Positions 55,267 through 64,000 of a stretch of DNA of 64,000 nucleotides are shown piece by piece. The position numbers and the translations under genes were made by a program. The DNA is taken from NCBI GenBank assembly GCA_030278955.1, contig JAOANR010000003.1:48137175-48201174 (forward strand), read 5' to 3'. The notes under the pieces were generated by a model, which was not told where the DNA came from, searched no databases, and saw nothing but the letters and a program-made list of their open reading frames with translations. How positions within the stretch are numbered: position 1 is the stretch's first letter; each line of letters begins with the position of its first letter. The stretch is from Hygrophila difformis (Eukaryota; Streptophyta; Magnoliopsida; Lamiales; Acanthaceae).

Positions 55267-57791
55267 TGTAACACCCCGGTTTTTGGTAACCCAGGTCGGG
55301 GTGCCACCGCCACACCTCCCTAGTAAGACACGGTTTCTCCGGCTTACTAAAGAGATGCAAGGCTAGGTATTGCAGTATTTAAAACATTTAAAGCATTCAA
55401 ACAGCCCATACAATATAGTTCGAAAATAATAATATCATAGCGCAGCGGAAATAATATTTAAGTATAGTATTGCAGCGGAAAATGTAAATAGGGCCGACAT
55501 GGCCAAAACACAGGTTAAACAGGCCCGTTCATAATATGGTCTAAAGTACGAATTTAAAAACAAAATAATGTTTCCCCAAAATCCCATGCATGAATCATGC
55601 TCATACATGCTCATTCCACATACTCTGTAAGAAAAAAAAAAGAATAACAATGGTTTGGTCAGCACAACTTGCTGAGTAAGTTAACACATGCATGATCGTA
55701 GGGTTTAAAAGCCATTAATTTAATAATTAAACTAAAGCATGATAATAACATAATATTCAATTTAATCTAATCAACTATCCAATTGCATAATTTATTTCAG
55801 GGCTCTATTTAACAACACATTTCGCATGATTTAGAATAATAGCCATAATTTAAATAAAGCATTTAAATAATTTAATTGGACAACAACTATAATTTAATCT
55901 AATTTAATTTAATTTAATATCCCCATTACATCCCAGATTTGGTATTTCTAGTTTCACGATAGCATCGCGATGTCAACAAGTTTAGCCGGTAGCCCGGCGA
56001 CCGCAACCGTATCAGCCATACCCAGTACCACTCCGGAGCCTCGGGAAACCCATGTGGATATTCTCGAGAGTGTAGGCTCTATATTTCGCCGTTTTGGCAA
56101 TATCATATCTCAAGTTTAGCGCGCGGGGTCACCATCGTCCATTAAGGCACGAAGTGAATCGTTAGGGGGCACCCTGCAGAGCACTCACCCCTAATTTTAA
56201 TTTATCAAGTTTGTAAGGGGATTTAATTCCAAAAATCTGATTTAAGTTTTATTTATTTGAAAACAATATTTCAATTTATTTCAACCCTAGAGGTTAACTC
56301 CATGTTTCAACAAGATTTCAAGATTTGATTTCCGGTAAACCACAGTTTACTCTAAAATTCGTCTAAAATCGGATTTAATTCCAAAAATTCCAAAATTTCA
56401 AGACTGAATCAGAAACGTCGAGATCTACTACTTTCGTGTTTTAACTTTTTCAATCCGAGATACCGAAATAGGTCAAAAACACCAATTTCCACAGAAGCAT
56501 AATTCTGTCCGAATTTCCTATGTCACAGTTTAAAGATTTCGAATTCTACCATAGCAATTCAACTCCAAATTTGATGCAATTTTACAGAGACCATCTTAAG
56601 ACATTTATCCACAACTTTCATGTTCGGCAAAAGATCTAAATCGGTCTGGAACCTTTGTCAAAAACGTCATCAAGATCTAACCTAAGTTCTGTCAAGAATT
56701 TCAGGATCTAGATTCAAGCAGTTCGGTTTCGGTTGGTTTTCACATATCAAATCGTCTCTAAAAATTCTGAAAATGTTATAGTAGATAGATCTAAGCCTTA
56801 GGAACGTTTTTTGTGTTTCAAGTTTTTCCGTTTGAAGTTGTTTTAAGGTTCGAAAAAATTCATCAAATCTGTTGCGTCGGTAGAAAACATAAGATGGCAG
56901 ATTTACGATTTCTTGTTAAATCTTTTAGTTTCGAACGTTTTAATTCCTCCCAAAACTATGTAAGAGTTAACTTACAGATTAATCATCGTCCGGGTTCGTC
57001 TATTTCGGAGGCGTGGCTTCCAGTCCACCGTTTATCCTCTCCTCTCGTCGGGTTCTCCGTTCTAGATCCGATACGGGGTGTAGAGAGAAAAGAAACGAGG
57101 TTAGAATCCGTTTTCGGATTGAAATGTGAAAGGATTTATCGGACTAGAGCTTACCACAACGTTGGAGATCTTCCGGATTTCGTCCAAACAGCCGCTGTCT
57201 CCGTTGACTCCGGGATTTCGACTTTTGTGTATAGAGAGTATCGTAGGGTTTTGAAAAAGGGTTTAGGCTTCCGAGGGGGTTTATTTATAGATATCTAAGT
57301 CCTAGGGCGTTCAAAATCTGACCCTAAGGGTCTTGAGTCGAGAGACGTTCAACCGAAAGTCGAAAAATCCGCGTTCGGGCGAGAGATTCGCGCAACGGGC
57401 GAATCTGTCAAGTGGCGCGGGGTTGGCGCGCGGTTCCCCATATTAGCGCGCGGACAGCGCGCGGCTTCCGCCTGGACTTCGGTCCGGGCGGGTCGTGCGA
57501 TCCGTCGTGCTTTTCCGCCTCTCTTTCGGGTTTCTATCCCTCTATGTTCCCGGATTCCAATTTCCGGACTCTCTTCGGGTTTACGAAATAGGAACCCCGT
57601 ATAATTTATGTTTGGACTCGAGTTCTCGAGTTCATTTATATCGGATACCCGTGTAACGACTTATTTGACTTTATTTCTTATTTCTTCTATATTTATTTAT
57701 TTAATGTATTTGCTGATTTATTTATTATATTTATTTATTTATTTATTGTATTTATTTATTTATTTATGCTGTAAAATTCTCGGGTATTACA
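55267..57791 (-). repeat. 3' LTR of the chromovirus
   Basis: 2525 bp, ends TGTAACACCCC and GGGTATTACA on the plus strand. TATA box on the minus strand at 57282-57289; GC-rich promoter-like stretch at 57410-57500; ATAA-rich end at 57700-57770. The frame 56813-57298 is antisense to the element and has no family motif. Confidence 0.92.
57282..57289 (-). promoter_or_regulatory. TATA box of chromovirus LTR
   Basis: CTATAAATAA on the minus strand, downstream of the GC-rich stretch, at the same relative place as in the other LTRs of the family. Confidence 0.55.
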
Positions 57792-58016
57792 GTCTACCCT
57801 CCTTAAGAATCAACTTCGTCCTCGAAGTTGTGTTTCGGCTTTTCTCGTGCTAAGGTCTTTTGTTTATTTTATTATTTTGTGACTGAACTTAGAATTAAGA
57901 CTTCTAAGCTGCCTACGTACCCGGTGAAGGGATCAAGCCATAACGTAGTTCAAAAGTTTACAAAGATGCACGAAAAATAGGTGAGGTATGACATCCTCTC
58001 CCCCTTAAGATTGCAG
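57792..58016 (-). other. Polypurine tract and 3' untranslated region
   Basis: AAGGAGGGTAGAC on the minus strand lies next to the LTR (57792-57804). It is followed toward the coding region by sequence shared with 20580-20838 and with the first 289 bp of 27884-30883. A second purine run, AAGGGGGAGAGGATG, lies near 57990-58008. Confidence 0.75.
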
Positions 58017-58622
58017 TTATGTCCCCATAACTGTGTCATTATCGGTTTGGAACAATGTCGGGTAGCGTTCTCTCATGTCGGATTCTACTTCCCAAGTTGC
58101 TGTCTCACTTTCGTGGTTCGACCAAAGAACCTTGATCATTTTGACGGTTTTGTTCCTCGTTACTCGTTCCTTAGTGTCGAGAATACGCACTGGGACTTCT
58201 TCATAAGTCAAATCTTCATCGAGCTCAATTATCTCCGGTTGAAGTACATGTGTCGGGTCCGGCACATACTTCTTTAGTTGTGAGACATGGAAGACATTAT
58301 GAACTTGATCTAATTGCGGCGGTAAAGCCAGTCGGTAGGCTAAATTCCCGACTCGTTCTAGAATTTCGTAAGGTCCTATGTATCGAGGACTTAACTTCCC
58401 TCGCTTGCCAAAGCGCATCACCCCCTTCATGGGTGATATCTTTAGCATGACCGTATCTCCCACTTGAAATTCTAGGTCTCGTCGTCTCACGTCGGCATAA
58501 CTCTTTTGGCGGTCTTGAGCGGCTTTCATTTTCCCTTGAATCACTTTGATTTGTTGAGCCATGTCTTCGATAAGTTGTGGTCCAACCACCACGGACTTAT
58601 CGGTTTTCTTCCCAGCTCAACG
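58017..58622 (-). pseudogene. Integrase C-terminus with GPY/F motif and chromodomain
   Basis: About 191 codons continue integrase after a frameshift near 58605-58622. An RRRDLEFQVGDTVMLKISP stretch and GPYEIL form the GPY/F module. Then comes HNVFHVSQLKKYVPDP, and a chromodomain from about YEEVPVRILDTKERV through IKVLWSNH to TATWEVESDMRERYP. In chromoviruses this domain directs integration to particular chromatin. Aromatic positions Y, W and W are present. The ORF ends MGT and a stop, about 225 bp before the LTR. Confidence 0.85.
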
Positions 58623-60816
58623 GGCTTCGGCACTTTCGTCCATACAACGCCTCGAAAGGTGCCATGCCGATGCTAGCATGGTAGCTATTATTATAGGAGA
58701 ACTCAATTAAGGGTAAATGAGATTCCCAATTCCCTTTGAATTCCAACACGCATGCCCTCAGCATGTCTTCTAGTGTTTGAATTGTCCTCTCGGTTTGTCC
58801 ATCCGTCATCGGGTGGAATGCGGTGCTCATTTTGATTTGAGTACCGAGAGCTTTTTGTAACTCTGTCCAGAAATGAGAGACAAATCTACTGTCTCTATCA
58901 GAAATGATATCATGTGGTACTCCATGTCGTCGTACCACATTATCAATGTAGGCTCGGGCCAATTGGTCCATAGTCCATGTGTCCTTCATCGGGATAAATA
59001 TGGCTGTCTTCGTTAGCCTATCCACAATCACCCAAATCTTGTTCATGCCTTTAGGTGATCGGGGTAATCCCGAGACAAAGTCCATCGAGATGCTATCCCA
59101 CTTCCAACTTGGAATCTCTAGTGGTTGCATCAATCCTAAGGGTTTATGTCGCACTGCCTTGACCTTTTGGCAGGTGAGACACTTCGCCACGAAGTCTGCC
59201 ACTTCCTTCTTCATTCCCGGCCACCAATAGATCTTCTTCAGATCTTTGTATAGCTTGTCTCCTCCGGGATGTACGGAATATGGCGTGTTGTGCCCTTCCT
59301 CCATCAACCTTTGCTTCAACTCGGCACATTTAAGGGGCACACACCATCTCCCTTTAAAACGGATGCTTCCATCCTCGTGGACAGCAAATCCTATTGCCTT
59401 TCCTTCGGTAATATACCCTTTTATCTTTTTGAGTTTCGGGTCGCCCGGTTGGGCGCGTCGAATCTCGTCCAGTATTGGAGTTTCTACGACCATGGCATTG
59501 ATCGTTTCTCTCACTGTGCCAGGATGCACAAGTTCTAACTCCAATCTTGCCAACTCCATGTACAATGCCGGCGAAATTACCAACGAGTTCGTCACGTGTT
59601 GGGTTTTCCGACTTAGGGCATCGGCTACCACATTCGCCTTCCCCTCGTGGTAGGCTATCTCTAAATCGTAGTCTTTAATGAGTTCCAACCACCTTCGCTG
59701 TCTCAAATTCAACTCCTTCTGAGTGAATATATATTTCAGGCTCTTGTGGTCGGTGAACATTCGACACTTCCGCCCATAAAGATAATGTCTCCATATTTTT
59801 AGAGCGAATACGACCGCTGCCAACTCCAGGTCATGTGTAGGATAATTCTCCTCGTGAGGTTTTAGTTGGCGTGATGCATACGCTACGACTCTCGAGTCTT
59901 GCATCAAAACACAACCTAAACCTTCCTTCGATGCATCGCTGTAAACTTCGAAGTCACCATTCTCTGATGGTAGTGTTAATACGGGTGTGGTTGTGAGTCG
60001 TTTCTTCAATTCTTGAAACGCAGTCTCACATGCTTCGGTCCACTCGTATTTTGCTCCCTTCTTCAGTAGCTGGGTCAAAGGGCGTGCAATCCTTGAAAAG
60101 TCCTTCACAAATCGTCTATAATACCCGGCTAAGCCAAGGAAACCCCTTATCTTGGTTTGGCTCTTGGGGGTTGCCCATTCAGTTACGGCAGAGACTTTTG
60201 CCGGATCCACTGAAACTCCATCAGCGGATACTATATGTCCAAGAAATGCTACCTCCTTCAACCAAAAATCGCATTTGGACAGTTTTCCGTATAGCTGATT
60301 CTTTCGCAAGGTCCCTAACACTTGGTGCAAGTGCTGGGCATGCTCCTCCTCGTTTTTCGAGTAGATCATGATGTCATCAATGAACACCACTATGCACTGA
60401 TCTAACAGCTCTCGAAATACATTGTTCATGAGGTTCATGAACATTGCCGGAGCATTTGTTAACCCAAAGGATAACACTGTGAACTCGTAGTGACCATATC
60501 GAGTTCGAAACGCCGTCTTCGGAATGTCTTTCTCGGCAATTCTCAACTGGTGATACCCAGATCGTAAGTCAATCTTCGAGAATACTGAAGCTCCCTTCAG
60601 TTGATCAAATAGATCCTCTATTCTCGGCAGAGGGTATTTATTCTTGATGGTCACTTGGTTTAATCCTCGGTAATCTATGCAAAGACGTAGTCCTCCGTCT
60701 TTCTTCTTGACAAATAAAACCGGTGCTCCCCAAGGGGACGTACTCGGTCTTATATACCCCTTTCCTAACAGCTCCTCGAGTTGGTCTTTTAACTCCTTCA
60801 TTTCCAGTGGTGCCAT
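58597..60816 (-). CDS. Chromovirus reverse transcriptase, RNase H and integrase
   Basis: 739 codons from the first Met, which is internal to Pol. RT: D83 in [10 protein letters not shown] and the FIDD box at 145-148. RNase H: D294 (VYSDAS), E331, D356 (FTDHKS) and D399 (VADALSR). Integrase zinc finger: H509, H516, C546, C549. Integrase core: D579, D640 and E676 in D,D(35)E spacing. The wording, from [20 protein letters not shown] to [10 protein letters not shown], is of the Tekay/Del type. All catalytic residues are intact. Upstream Pol is in another frame, with a shift near 60858, and the chromodomain is in a third. It copies the RNA to DNA and inserts it. Confidence 0.93.
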   Translation of the reverse strand: MAPLEMKELKDQLEELLGKGYIRPSTSPWGAPVLFVKKKDGGLRLCIDYRGLNQVTIKNKYPLPRIEDLFDQLKGASVFSKIDLRSGYHQLRIAEKDIPKTAFRTRYGHYEFTVLSFGLTNAPAMFMNLMNNVFRELLDQCIVVFIDDIMIYSKNEEEHAQHLHQVLGTLRKNQLYGKLSKCDFWLKEVAFLGHIVSADGVSVDPAKVSAVTEWATPKSQTKIRGFLGLAGYYRRFVKDFSRIARPLTQLLKKGAKYEWTEACETAFQELKKRLTTTPVLTLPSENGDFEVYSDASKEGLGCVLMQDSRVVAYASRQLKPHEENYPTHDLELAAVVFALKIWRHYLYGRKCRMFTDHKSLKYIFTQKELNLRQRRWLELIKDYDLEIAYHEGKANVVADALSRKTQHVTNSLVISPALYMELARLELELVHPGTVRETINAMVVETPILDEIRRAQPGDPKLKKIKGYITEGKAIGFAVHEDGSIRFKGRWCVPLKCAELKQRLMEEGHNTPYSVHPGGDKLYKDLKKIYWWPGMKKEVADFVAKCLTCQKVKAVRHKPLGLMQPLEIPSWKWDSISMDFVSGLPRSPKGMNKIWVIVDRLTKTAIFIPMKDTWTMDQLARAYIDNVVRRHGVPHDIISDRDSRFVSHFWTELQKALGTQIKMSTAFHPMTDGQTERTIQTLEDMLRACVLEFKGNWESHLPLIEFSYNNSYHASIGMAPFEALYGRKCRSPLSWEENR

Positions 60817-60854
60817 CCGGTACGGAGCTTTTGAGACAGGCTCTGTGCCCGGAC

Positions 60855-61085
60855 GAGATCTATAGTGAACTCAAGATCTCTCTCAGGTGGCATTCCCGGG
60901 ATGTCTTCAGGAAACACATCCGGGTATTCTCTTACCACTGGTATGCTATCAACCTTGTTTTCTTCCGCCTCATGGTTGTGCACATAGCACGCATACAGTT
61001 CGTACCTCTTACACATGAAGTTACTTAGTTTAAGTGCACTAACGATTTTGTTACTCTTCTTAGGGGCTGAGAGTAAAAGATAACT
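60855..61085 (-). pseudogene. Protease-RT linker and RT N-terminus, separate frame
   Basis: This frame reads LLLSAPKKSNKIVSALKLSN, then MCKRYELYACYV and REYPDVFPEDIPGMPPERDL, ending EFTIDLV. It is the standard lead-in to RT in this lineage. It is separated from the protease by a shift near 61075-61105 and from RT by loss of one base in a C/G run near 60858. Confidence 0.75.
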
Positions 61086-61729
61086 CTCTTTCCCCTACTT
61101 TTTGACAAGGTGATCTTTTGCTTTTGGCATTCGATCACCGCCTTATACTGGGATAACCAATCCATCCCCAGTATGATGTCAAAGTCTCTTAAGTTAAATT
61201 CTACTAAGTTCGCGAAGAATTCTACGTTCTTTATCACTATAGGAATTCCGTTATATCGTTTAGAGCAAGATACTACTTCTCTAGAAGGCAATTGAATTCC
61301 TAAGCTAATTCTCTCGCACTTAGATAGATCTAACTCAGGCACTATTCTTGATGCTATAATTGAGCAACTAGCTCCAGAATCAAACAGAACTCTAAGGGGC
61401 GTATTCAAAACATGAAATGTACCTGCCATCACTTCTCCTTGACCAGGCACGTCCGCTTGATTAACAACGTTAAGCCTCCCCATAGGGCGTCCCTGATTGC
61501 CCTGCTGGTTCGCATTCGGCTGCTGATTTTGTTGTTGGTTTTGAATCTGAGGGGGCGGAGGTCGTTGGTTCTGGTTCTGGTTCTGCGGCCTATTTTGAGG
61601 GGGTCTGTACCCTTGGTTGTTCCCGTTTCGCCCGTTTTGATTTTGAGGATGTTCTTGCCCCATGACCAAATCGTCCCTTTTTGTTATGTTTTCGATCCTG
61701 GTTCGGCAATCCCGTCGAACGTGACCCAT
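61025..61729 (-). CDS. Chromovirus aspartic protease
   Basis: 234 codons. It opens inside the second zinc knuckle (MGHVRRDC), followed by an RIENITKRDD stretch and an Asn/Gln/Pro-rich linker (residues 25-80). The retropepsin core has LRVLFDSGASCSII with catalytic D117, and ends with the ILGMDWLSQYKAVIEC strand. It would process Gag-Pol. After about residue 210 the frame has shifted, so the last 20 or so residues are not original. Confidence 0.85.
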   Translation of the reverse strand: MGHVRRDCRTRIENITKRDDLVMGQEHPQNQNGRNGNNQGYRPPQNRPQNQNQNQRPPPPQIQNQQQNQQPNANQQGNQGRPMGRLNVVNQADVPGQGEVMAGTFHVLNTPLRVLFDSGASCSIIASRIVPELDLSKCERISLGIQLPSREVVSCSKRYNGIPIVIKNVEFFANLVEFNLRDFDIILGMDWLSQYKAVIECQKQKITLSKSRGKRVIFYSQPLRRVTKSLVHLN

Positions 61730-61824
61730 TCGACCACATCGGAAACAGGCGCCCTGTTGCGGGCATCCCCTTGCCAGATGGGGTCGTCCACATCTTGAGC
61801 AAGGTGGTACCGGATCTTCTTGGT
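61730..61824 (-). pseudogene. Gag zinc-knuckle region between frames
   Basis: In the protease frame this stretch encodes PPCSRCGRPHLARGC and then CFRCGRMGHVRRDC, a pair of knuckles matching those at 19738-20502. The capsid frame ends at 61825, so one shift near 61825-61860 separates capsid from knuckles. Confidence 0.75.
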
Positions 61825-62703
61825 TTAACCTTCTTCGTTCCTACCATTGTTGTTCTCGCTTCTCGAGTCCCGGTTTCTCTTGTCTTGGGGACCCCTGCTG
61901 GACTCCCCACTCACCCTTCGCTTCAGTTGCTGCACACGTGCTACCGCCACAGCGCGGTCGTACACGGCTTGCAAATCGGGGTAGTGTACCCCCACGATCA
62001 CCTCGCGAACAGACAGGTTTAGTCCCATCTCGAACTTCTGTGCCTTTTCTGCATCAGTAGGCACTAGCCTTGGTGCGAACCTCACCAGCTCATTGAAACG
62101 TGAGTAGTATTCCTGCACAGTTTGGCCTCCTTGCTTCAGCGACAGGAACTCTTCGTACATCGCTGATTTGGTACTCAGGGGATAGAATCGATCCCTGAGC
62201 ATCTCCATCATTTCCGCCCATAAGAAGGGCTCGTCATCCTCCGTCAGTTTGGCTTGCGTCGCCTGCCACCAGTCGTCGGCTTCGCCTCCCAAGTAGTATG
62301 AGGCGACATGCACTCTTTCCCCCTCCGGACATTTAACTGCTCCCAGCAGTTTGTCGAAGGTCCGGATCCATTCCTCCAGTTTGGCTGGATCCTCCTCACC
62401 AGCATAGTGGGGTGGCTGGTAGGGATTCACCATAGCCAAATATTTAGGGCGAGCTTGGGGCGGAGGTACCGCCGCAGCTTGGCCCTGGTTGACTTGCGCG
62501 TTTCCTAGCGCAATCAAAACCTCCTCTATCGTCCGAAGACGATCTCCCACATTGTTCGGTGCGGGGGCGTCCTGCGCACCTTGGGGTTGTTCCTCCTCAG
62601 GTTGGGCCGGTTCCATGACATTTGGAGGTATTTCGGTAGGTGTTTCAGTGGTGGTTTGGAGAGCGGGTTGAGTTCTTCCTCTTCCTCTTCCTCTGGGTGC
62701 CAT
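61825..62703 (-). CDS. Chromovirus Gag, capsid part
   Basis: Start chosen at the MAPRG Met, which matches the start of the related ORF at 19738; an in-frame ATG 14 codons upstream (62745) is an alternative. Basic RGRGRGR start, Pro/Glu-rich region, then the Retrotrans_gag core: PPHYAGEEDPAKLEEWIRTFDKLL in part, YYLGGEADDWWQAT, FLWAEMMEMLRDRFYP, TVQEYYSRFNELVRFAP and VREVIVG. Gag forms the particle. The frame ends NNNGRNEEG, just short of the zinc knuckles, because of a frameshift. Confidence 0.88.
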   Translation of the reverse strand: MAPRGRGRGRTQPALQTTTETPTEIPPNVMEPAQPEEEQPQGAQDAPAPNNVGDRLRTIEEVLIALGNAQVNQGQAAAVPPPQARPKYLAMVNPYQPPHYAGEEDPAKLEEWIRTFDKLLGAVKCPEGERVHVASYYLGGEADDWWQATQAKLTEDDEPFLWAEMMEMLRDRFYPLSTKSAMYEEFLSLKQGGQTVQEYYSRFNELVRFAPRLVPTDAEKAQKFEMGLNLSVREVIVGVHYPDLQAVYDRAVAVARVQQLKRRVSGESSRGPQDKRNRDSRSENNNGRNEEG

Positions 62704-62971
62704 TCTGGTACAAATAGGGTGGATTAGGACTTGTGAATTTAACATATAGTCTAAGCGATTTCTATAAATGTATATGTGTTTTGTAATTTAGCACGTGGTG
62801 CTCGATCGAACTAAGAAGCATACGGCGCCTCGGGGTTTTATTTTAATTTGTTTCTTCTTTTTTTTTCGATTTATTATAAATAAGTCGGGCATTTTATTTC
62901 CTCAAAAGAAATTTTAGAACAAAGGTAGAAATATTTTCCTAGCAAAATAGTATCTACTAAAAATAGAATCT
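62704..62971 (-). other. Spacer between the small upstream ORF and gag
   Basis: AT-rich, with no coding signal apart from the alternative upstream gag start at 62745. Confidence 0.6.
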
Positions 62972-63306
62972 CTAGCGCCTCAAGACGTCCTCCGGTGGGG
63001 TAGCGGGATCCTCCTCCGGGTCTTCCTCCTCCGAACTCGGCGGCAGTAGATCGTCAAAGATAGTGTTTAAGTCTTGCCCATGTGCATCGATGTGTTCCTT
63101 CAGTATTAAGTTTTGTATAGTAGGGTTTGGACTTGGCGTTCAAGTTTGTTTATGCGGTGATGATCCGCCTCTCTCAAGTTGCCCATGTGGTGCAAATTGG
63201 CCTCCAATTGAGCCATACGGTACTTCATTTGCTCTAGGGTTTGGTGGGAATCAAGATGAACGCTCATCATCCTGATTATCAACTGCATCATGTCTTGACT
63301 AGCCAT
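62972..63306 (-). pseudogene. Small upstream ORF: coiled coil plus acidic tail, one frameshift
   Basis: ATG at 63304-63306. The first frame (to 63106, 66 codons) is MASQDMMQLIIRMM followed by heptad-like MAQLEANLHHM and INKLERQVQTLL. A shift near 63108-63125 leads into a frame that reads HIDAHGQDLNTIFDDLLPP and a run of acidic residues and ends at a stop at 62972-62974, about 110 residues in all. I recognise no family. A small protein in the leader ahead of gag is not a standard part of Tekay/Del elements as I know them. The continued coding character across the shift argues against chance. Confidence 0.5.
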
Positions 63307-63338
63307 CTAGCGCAAGCAAGAGATCTAAGTTAATATTC

Positions 63339-63430
63339 GCCAAGATTCTAAGTTCAATTTCGCCAAGATTCTAAGTTCAAAGTTGCCAAGATTCTAAGTT
63401 CAAATTCGCCAAGATTCTAAGTTCATGGAA
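63339..63430 (-). repeat. 23-bp tandem repeat, four units, in chromovirus leader
   Basis: Units start at 63339, 63362, 63385 and 63408; plus-strand core GCCAAGATTCTAAGTTCAA. It lies between the PBS and the small upstream ORF. Confidence 0.85.
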
Positions 63431-63490
63431 AAGATGCAATATGCAAATGCAAATGATGATTCCCCCCCCCAGAAAATAATTTAATGCACC

Positions 63491-63512
63491 ATATATATAT
63501 ATATATATATAT
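63491..63512. repeat. (AT)n microsatellite
   Basis: Eleven AT dinucleotides in the leader. A shorter AT run at the same place in the related leader lies near 7598. Confidence 0.95.
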
Positions 63513-63640
63513 TTTTTTCCATGGGTTTTAAAATAAAAATTTTCTATGGAAATAACACTTTAAAATTTAAATAATAGTCAAAATAGTAATAATAGTTTAA
63601 AAATAATAATGGTTTCAAAATAATAGTTTCAAAATAGCCG

Positions 63641-63653
63641 GTCTCTGATACCA
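63641..63653 (-). other. Primer-binding site, initiator tRNA-Met type
   Basis: TGGTATCAGAGAC on the minus strand, 3 bp from the 5' LTR end. Eleven of the first twelve bases match the plant initiator tRNA-Met PBS. Confidence 0.88.
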
Positions 63654-63656
63654 ACT

Positions 63657-64000
63657 TGTAACACCCCGGTTTTTGGTAACCCAGGTCGGGGTGCCACCGC
63701 CACACCTCCCTAGTAAGACACGGTTTCTCCGGCTTACTAAAGAGATGCAAGGCTAGGTATTGCAGTATTTAAAACATTTAAAGCATTCAAACAGCCCATA
63801 CAATATAGTTCGAAAATAATAATATCATAGCGCAGCGGAAATAATATTTAAGTATAGTATTGCAGCGGAAAATGTAAATAGGGCCGACATGGCCAAAACA
63901 GGGGTTAAACAGGCCCGTTCATAATATGGTCTAAAGTACGAATTTAAAAACAAAATAATGTTTCCCCAAAATCCCATGCATGAATCGTGCTCATACATGC
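63657..64000 (-). repeat. 5' LTR of the chromovirus, partial
   Basis: TGTAACACCCCGG onward; three differences from 55267-55610. The rest lies outside the window. Confidence 0.92.

Larger units (their letters stand above)
43632..56290 (+). repeat. Segmental duplication, copy 2 (12,659 bp)
   Basis: Copy of 21068-34060. The right side continues naturally into the rest of a complete LTR (to 57791), while the left side is a junction inside Athila RT. Copy 1 has the reverse: natural context on the left and a broken junction on the right. Confidence 0.9.
55267..64000 (-). mobile_element. Tekay/Del chromovirus, nearly complete, 5' LTR runs off the window
   Basis: 3' LTR 55267-57791, polypurine tract, chromodomain, integrase, RNase H, RT, protease, zinc knuckles, capsid, a small upstream ORF, PBS and the first-seen 344 bp of the 5' LTR (63657 on). 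Over those 344 bp the LTRs differ at three positions, so insertion is recent. All domains are present with catalytic residues, but five frameshifts break the frames. It sits in the minus-strand LTR of 49820-55266; GTCCT (55262-55266) is the expected duplication, the other side being outside. Confidence 0.92.

Noticed and set aside
56813..57298. 161-codon ORF on the plus strand
   Set aside because: Antisense to the chromovirus 3' LTR; composition is that of the LTR leader and no family is recognisable.

Overview
The window is plant nuclear heterochromatin made almost entirely of nested LTR retrotransposons. I see no host gene. The evidence for a plant is an Athila-type Gag and protease, a Tekay/Del-type chromovirus Pol with a C-terminal chromodomain, primer-binding sites matching plant initiator tRNA-Met and tRNA-Asp, AT-rich non-coding DNA, and nonsense mutations that look like deamination of methylated cytosine. 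The species cannot be named from this.

Layout. (a) 1-4571 and 23542-27636 are the split 3' half of a plus-strand Athila-type element: a long decayed third ORF, a 410-bp tandem array, a polypurine tract and a truncated 3' LTR. (b) Its third ORF is interrupted at 4572-23541 by a Tekay-family element with a GATTC target-site duplication (TSD). That element has lost pol and the capsid part of gag, and keeps a 254-aa ORF with four zinc knuckles. (c) Inside it, in a poly-G run, sits a minus-strand, non-coding, tRNA-Asp-primed element with two 2000-bp LTRs (7644-19228). (d) Inside that is a minus-strand solo LTR (11525-14471, TSD CATAC). (e) The Athila 3' LTR is interrupted at 27637 by a minus-strand Tekay-type LTR, which carries a 3.0-kb insertion (27884-30883, TSD GCCCG) and then the end of another minus-strand LTR. 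(f) 34061-43631 holds a filler, a partial LTR and the 5' half of another Athila element (LTR, PBS, gag, protease, start of RT). (g) 43632-56290 is a second copy of 21068-34060. (h) 55267 to the window end is a nearly complete minus-strand Tekay/Del chromovirus (3' LTR, chromodomain, integrase, RNase H, RT, protease, Gag, a small upstream ORF, PBS, part of the 5' LTR), the apparent autonomous relative of (b).

How the parts relate. The chromovirus (h) and the deletion derivative (b) share LTR type, initiator tRNA-Met PBS, Gag N-terminus, zinc-knuckle sequence and 3' untranslated region, so (b) could have been mobilised in trans by relatives of (h). The non-coding element (c) shares a tRNA-Asp PBS and polypurine-tract type with the Athila elements.

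The most unusual signal is structural. Each LTR lineage carries an array of short hairpins or inverted motifs. Core sequences differ completely between lineages (GTTGC/GCAAC, CTGCC/GGCAG, a tRNA T-arm-like hairpin, TGACGCC/GGCGTCA, CGACG/CGTCG, GGCGC/GCGCC), but pairing is kept, often by compensatory changes. A second recurring signal in the Athila-like elements is a stem-loop whose 3' arm runs into TGTGAGGATG, found at true polypurine tracts and at internal sites. Both are readings by eye and need alignment and folding tests.
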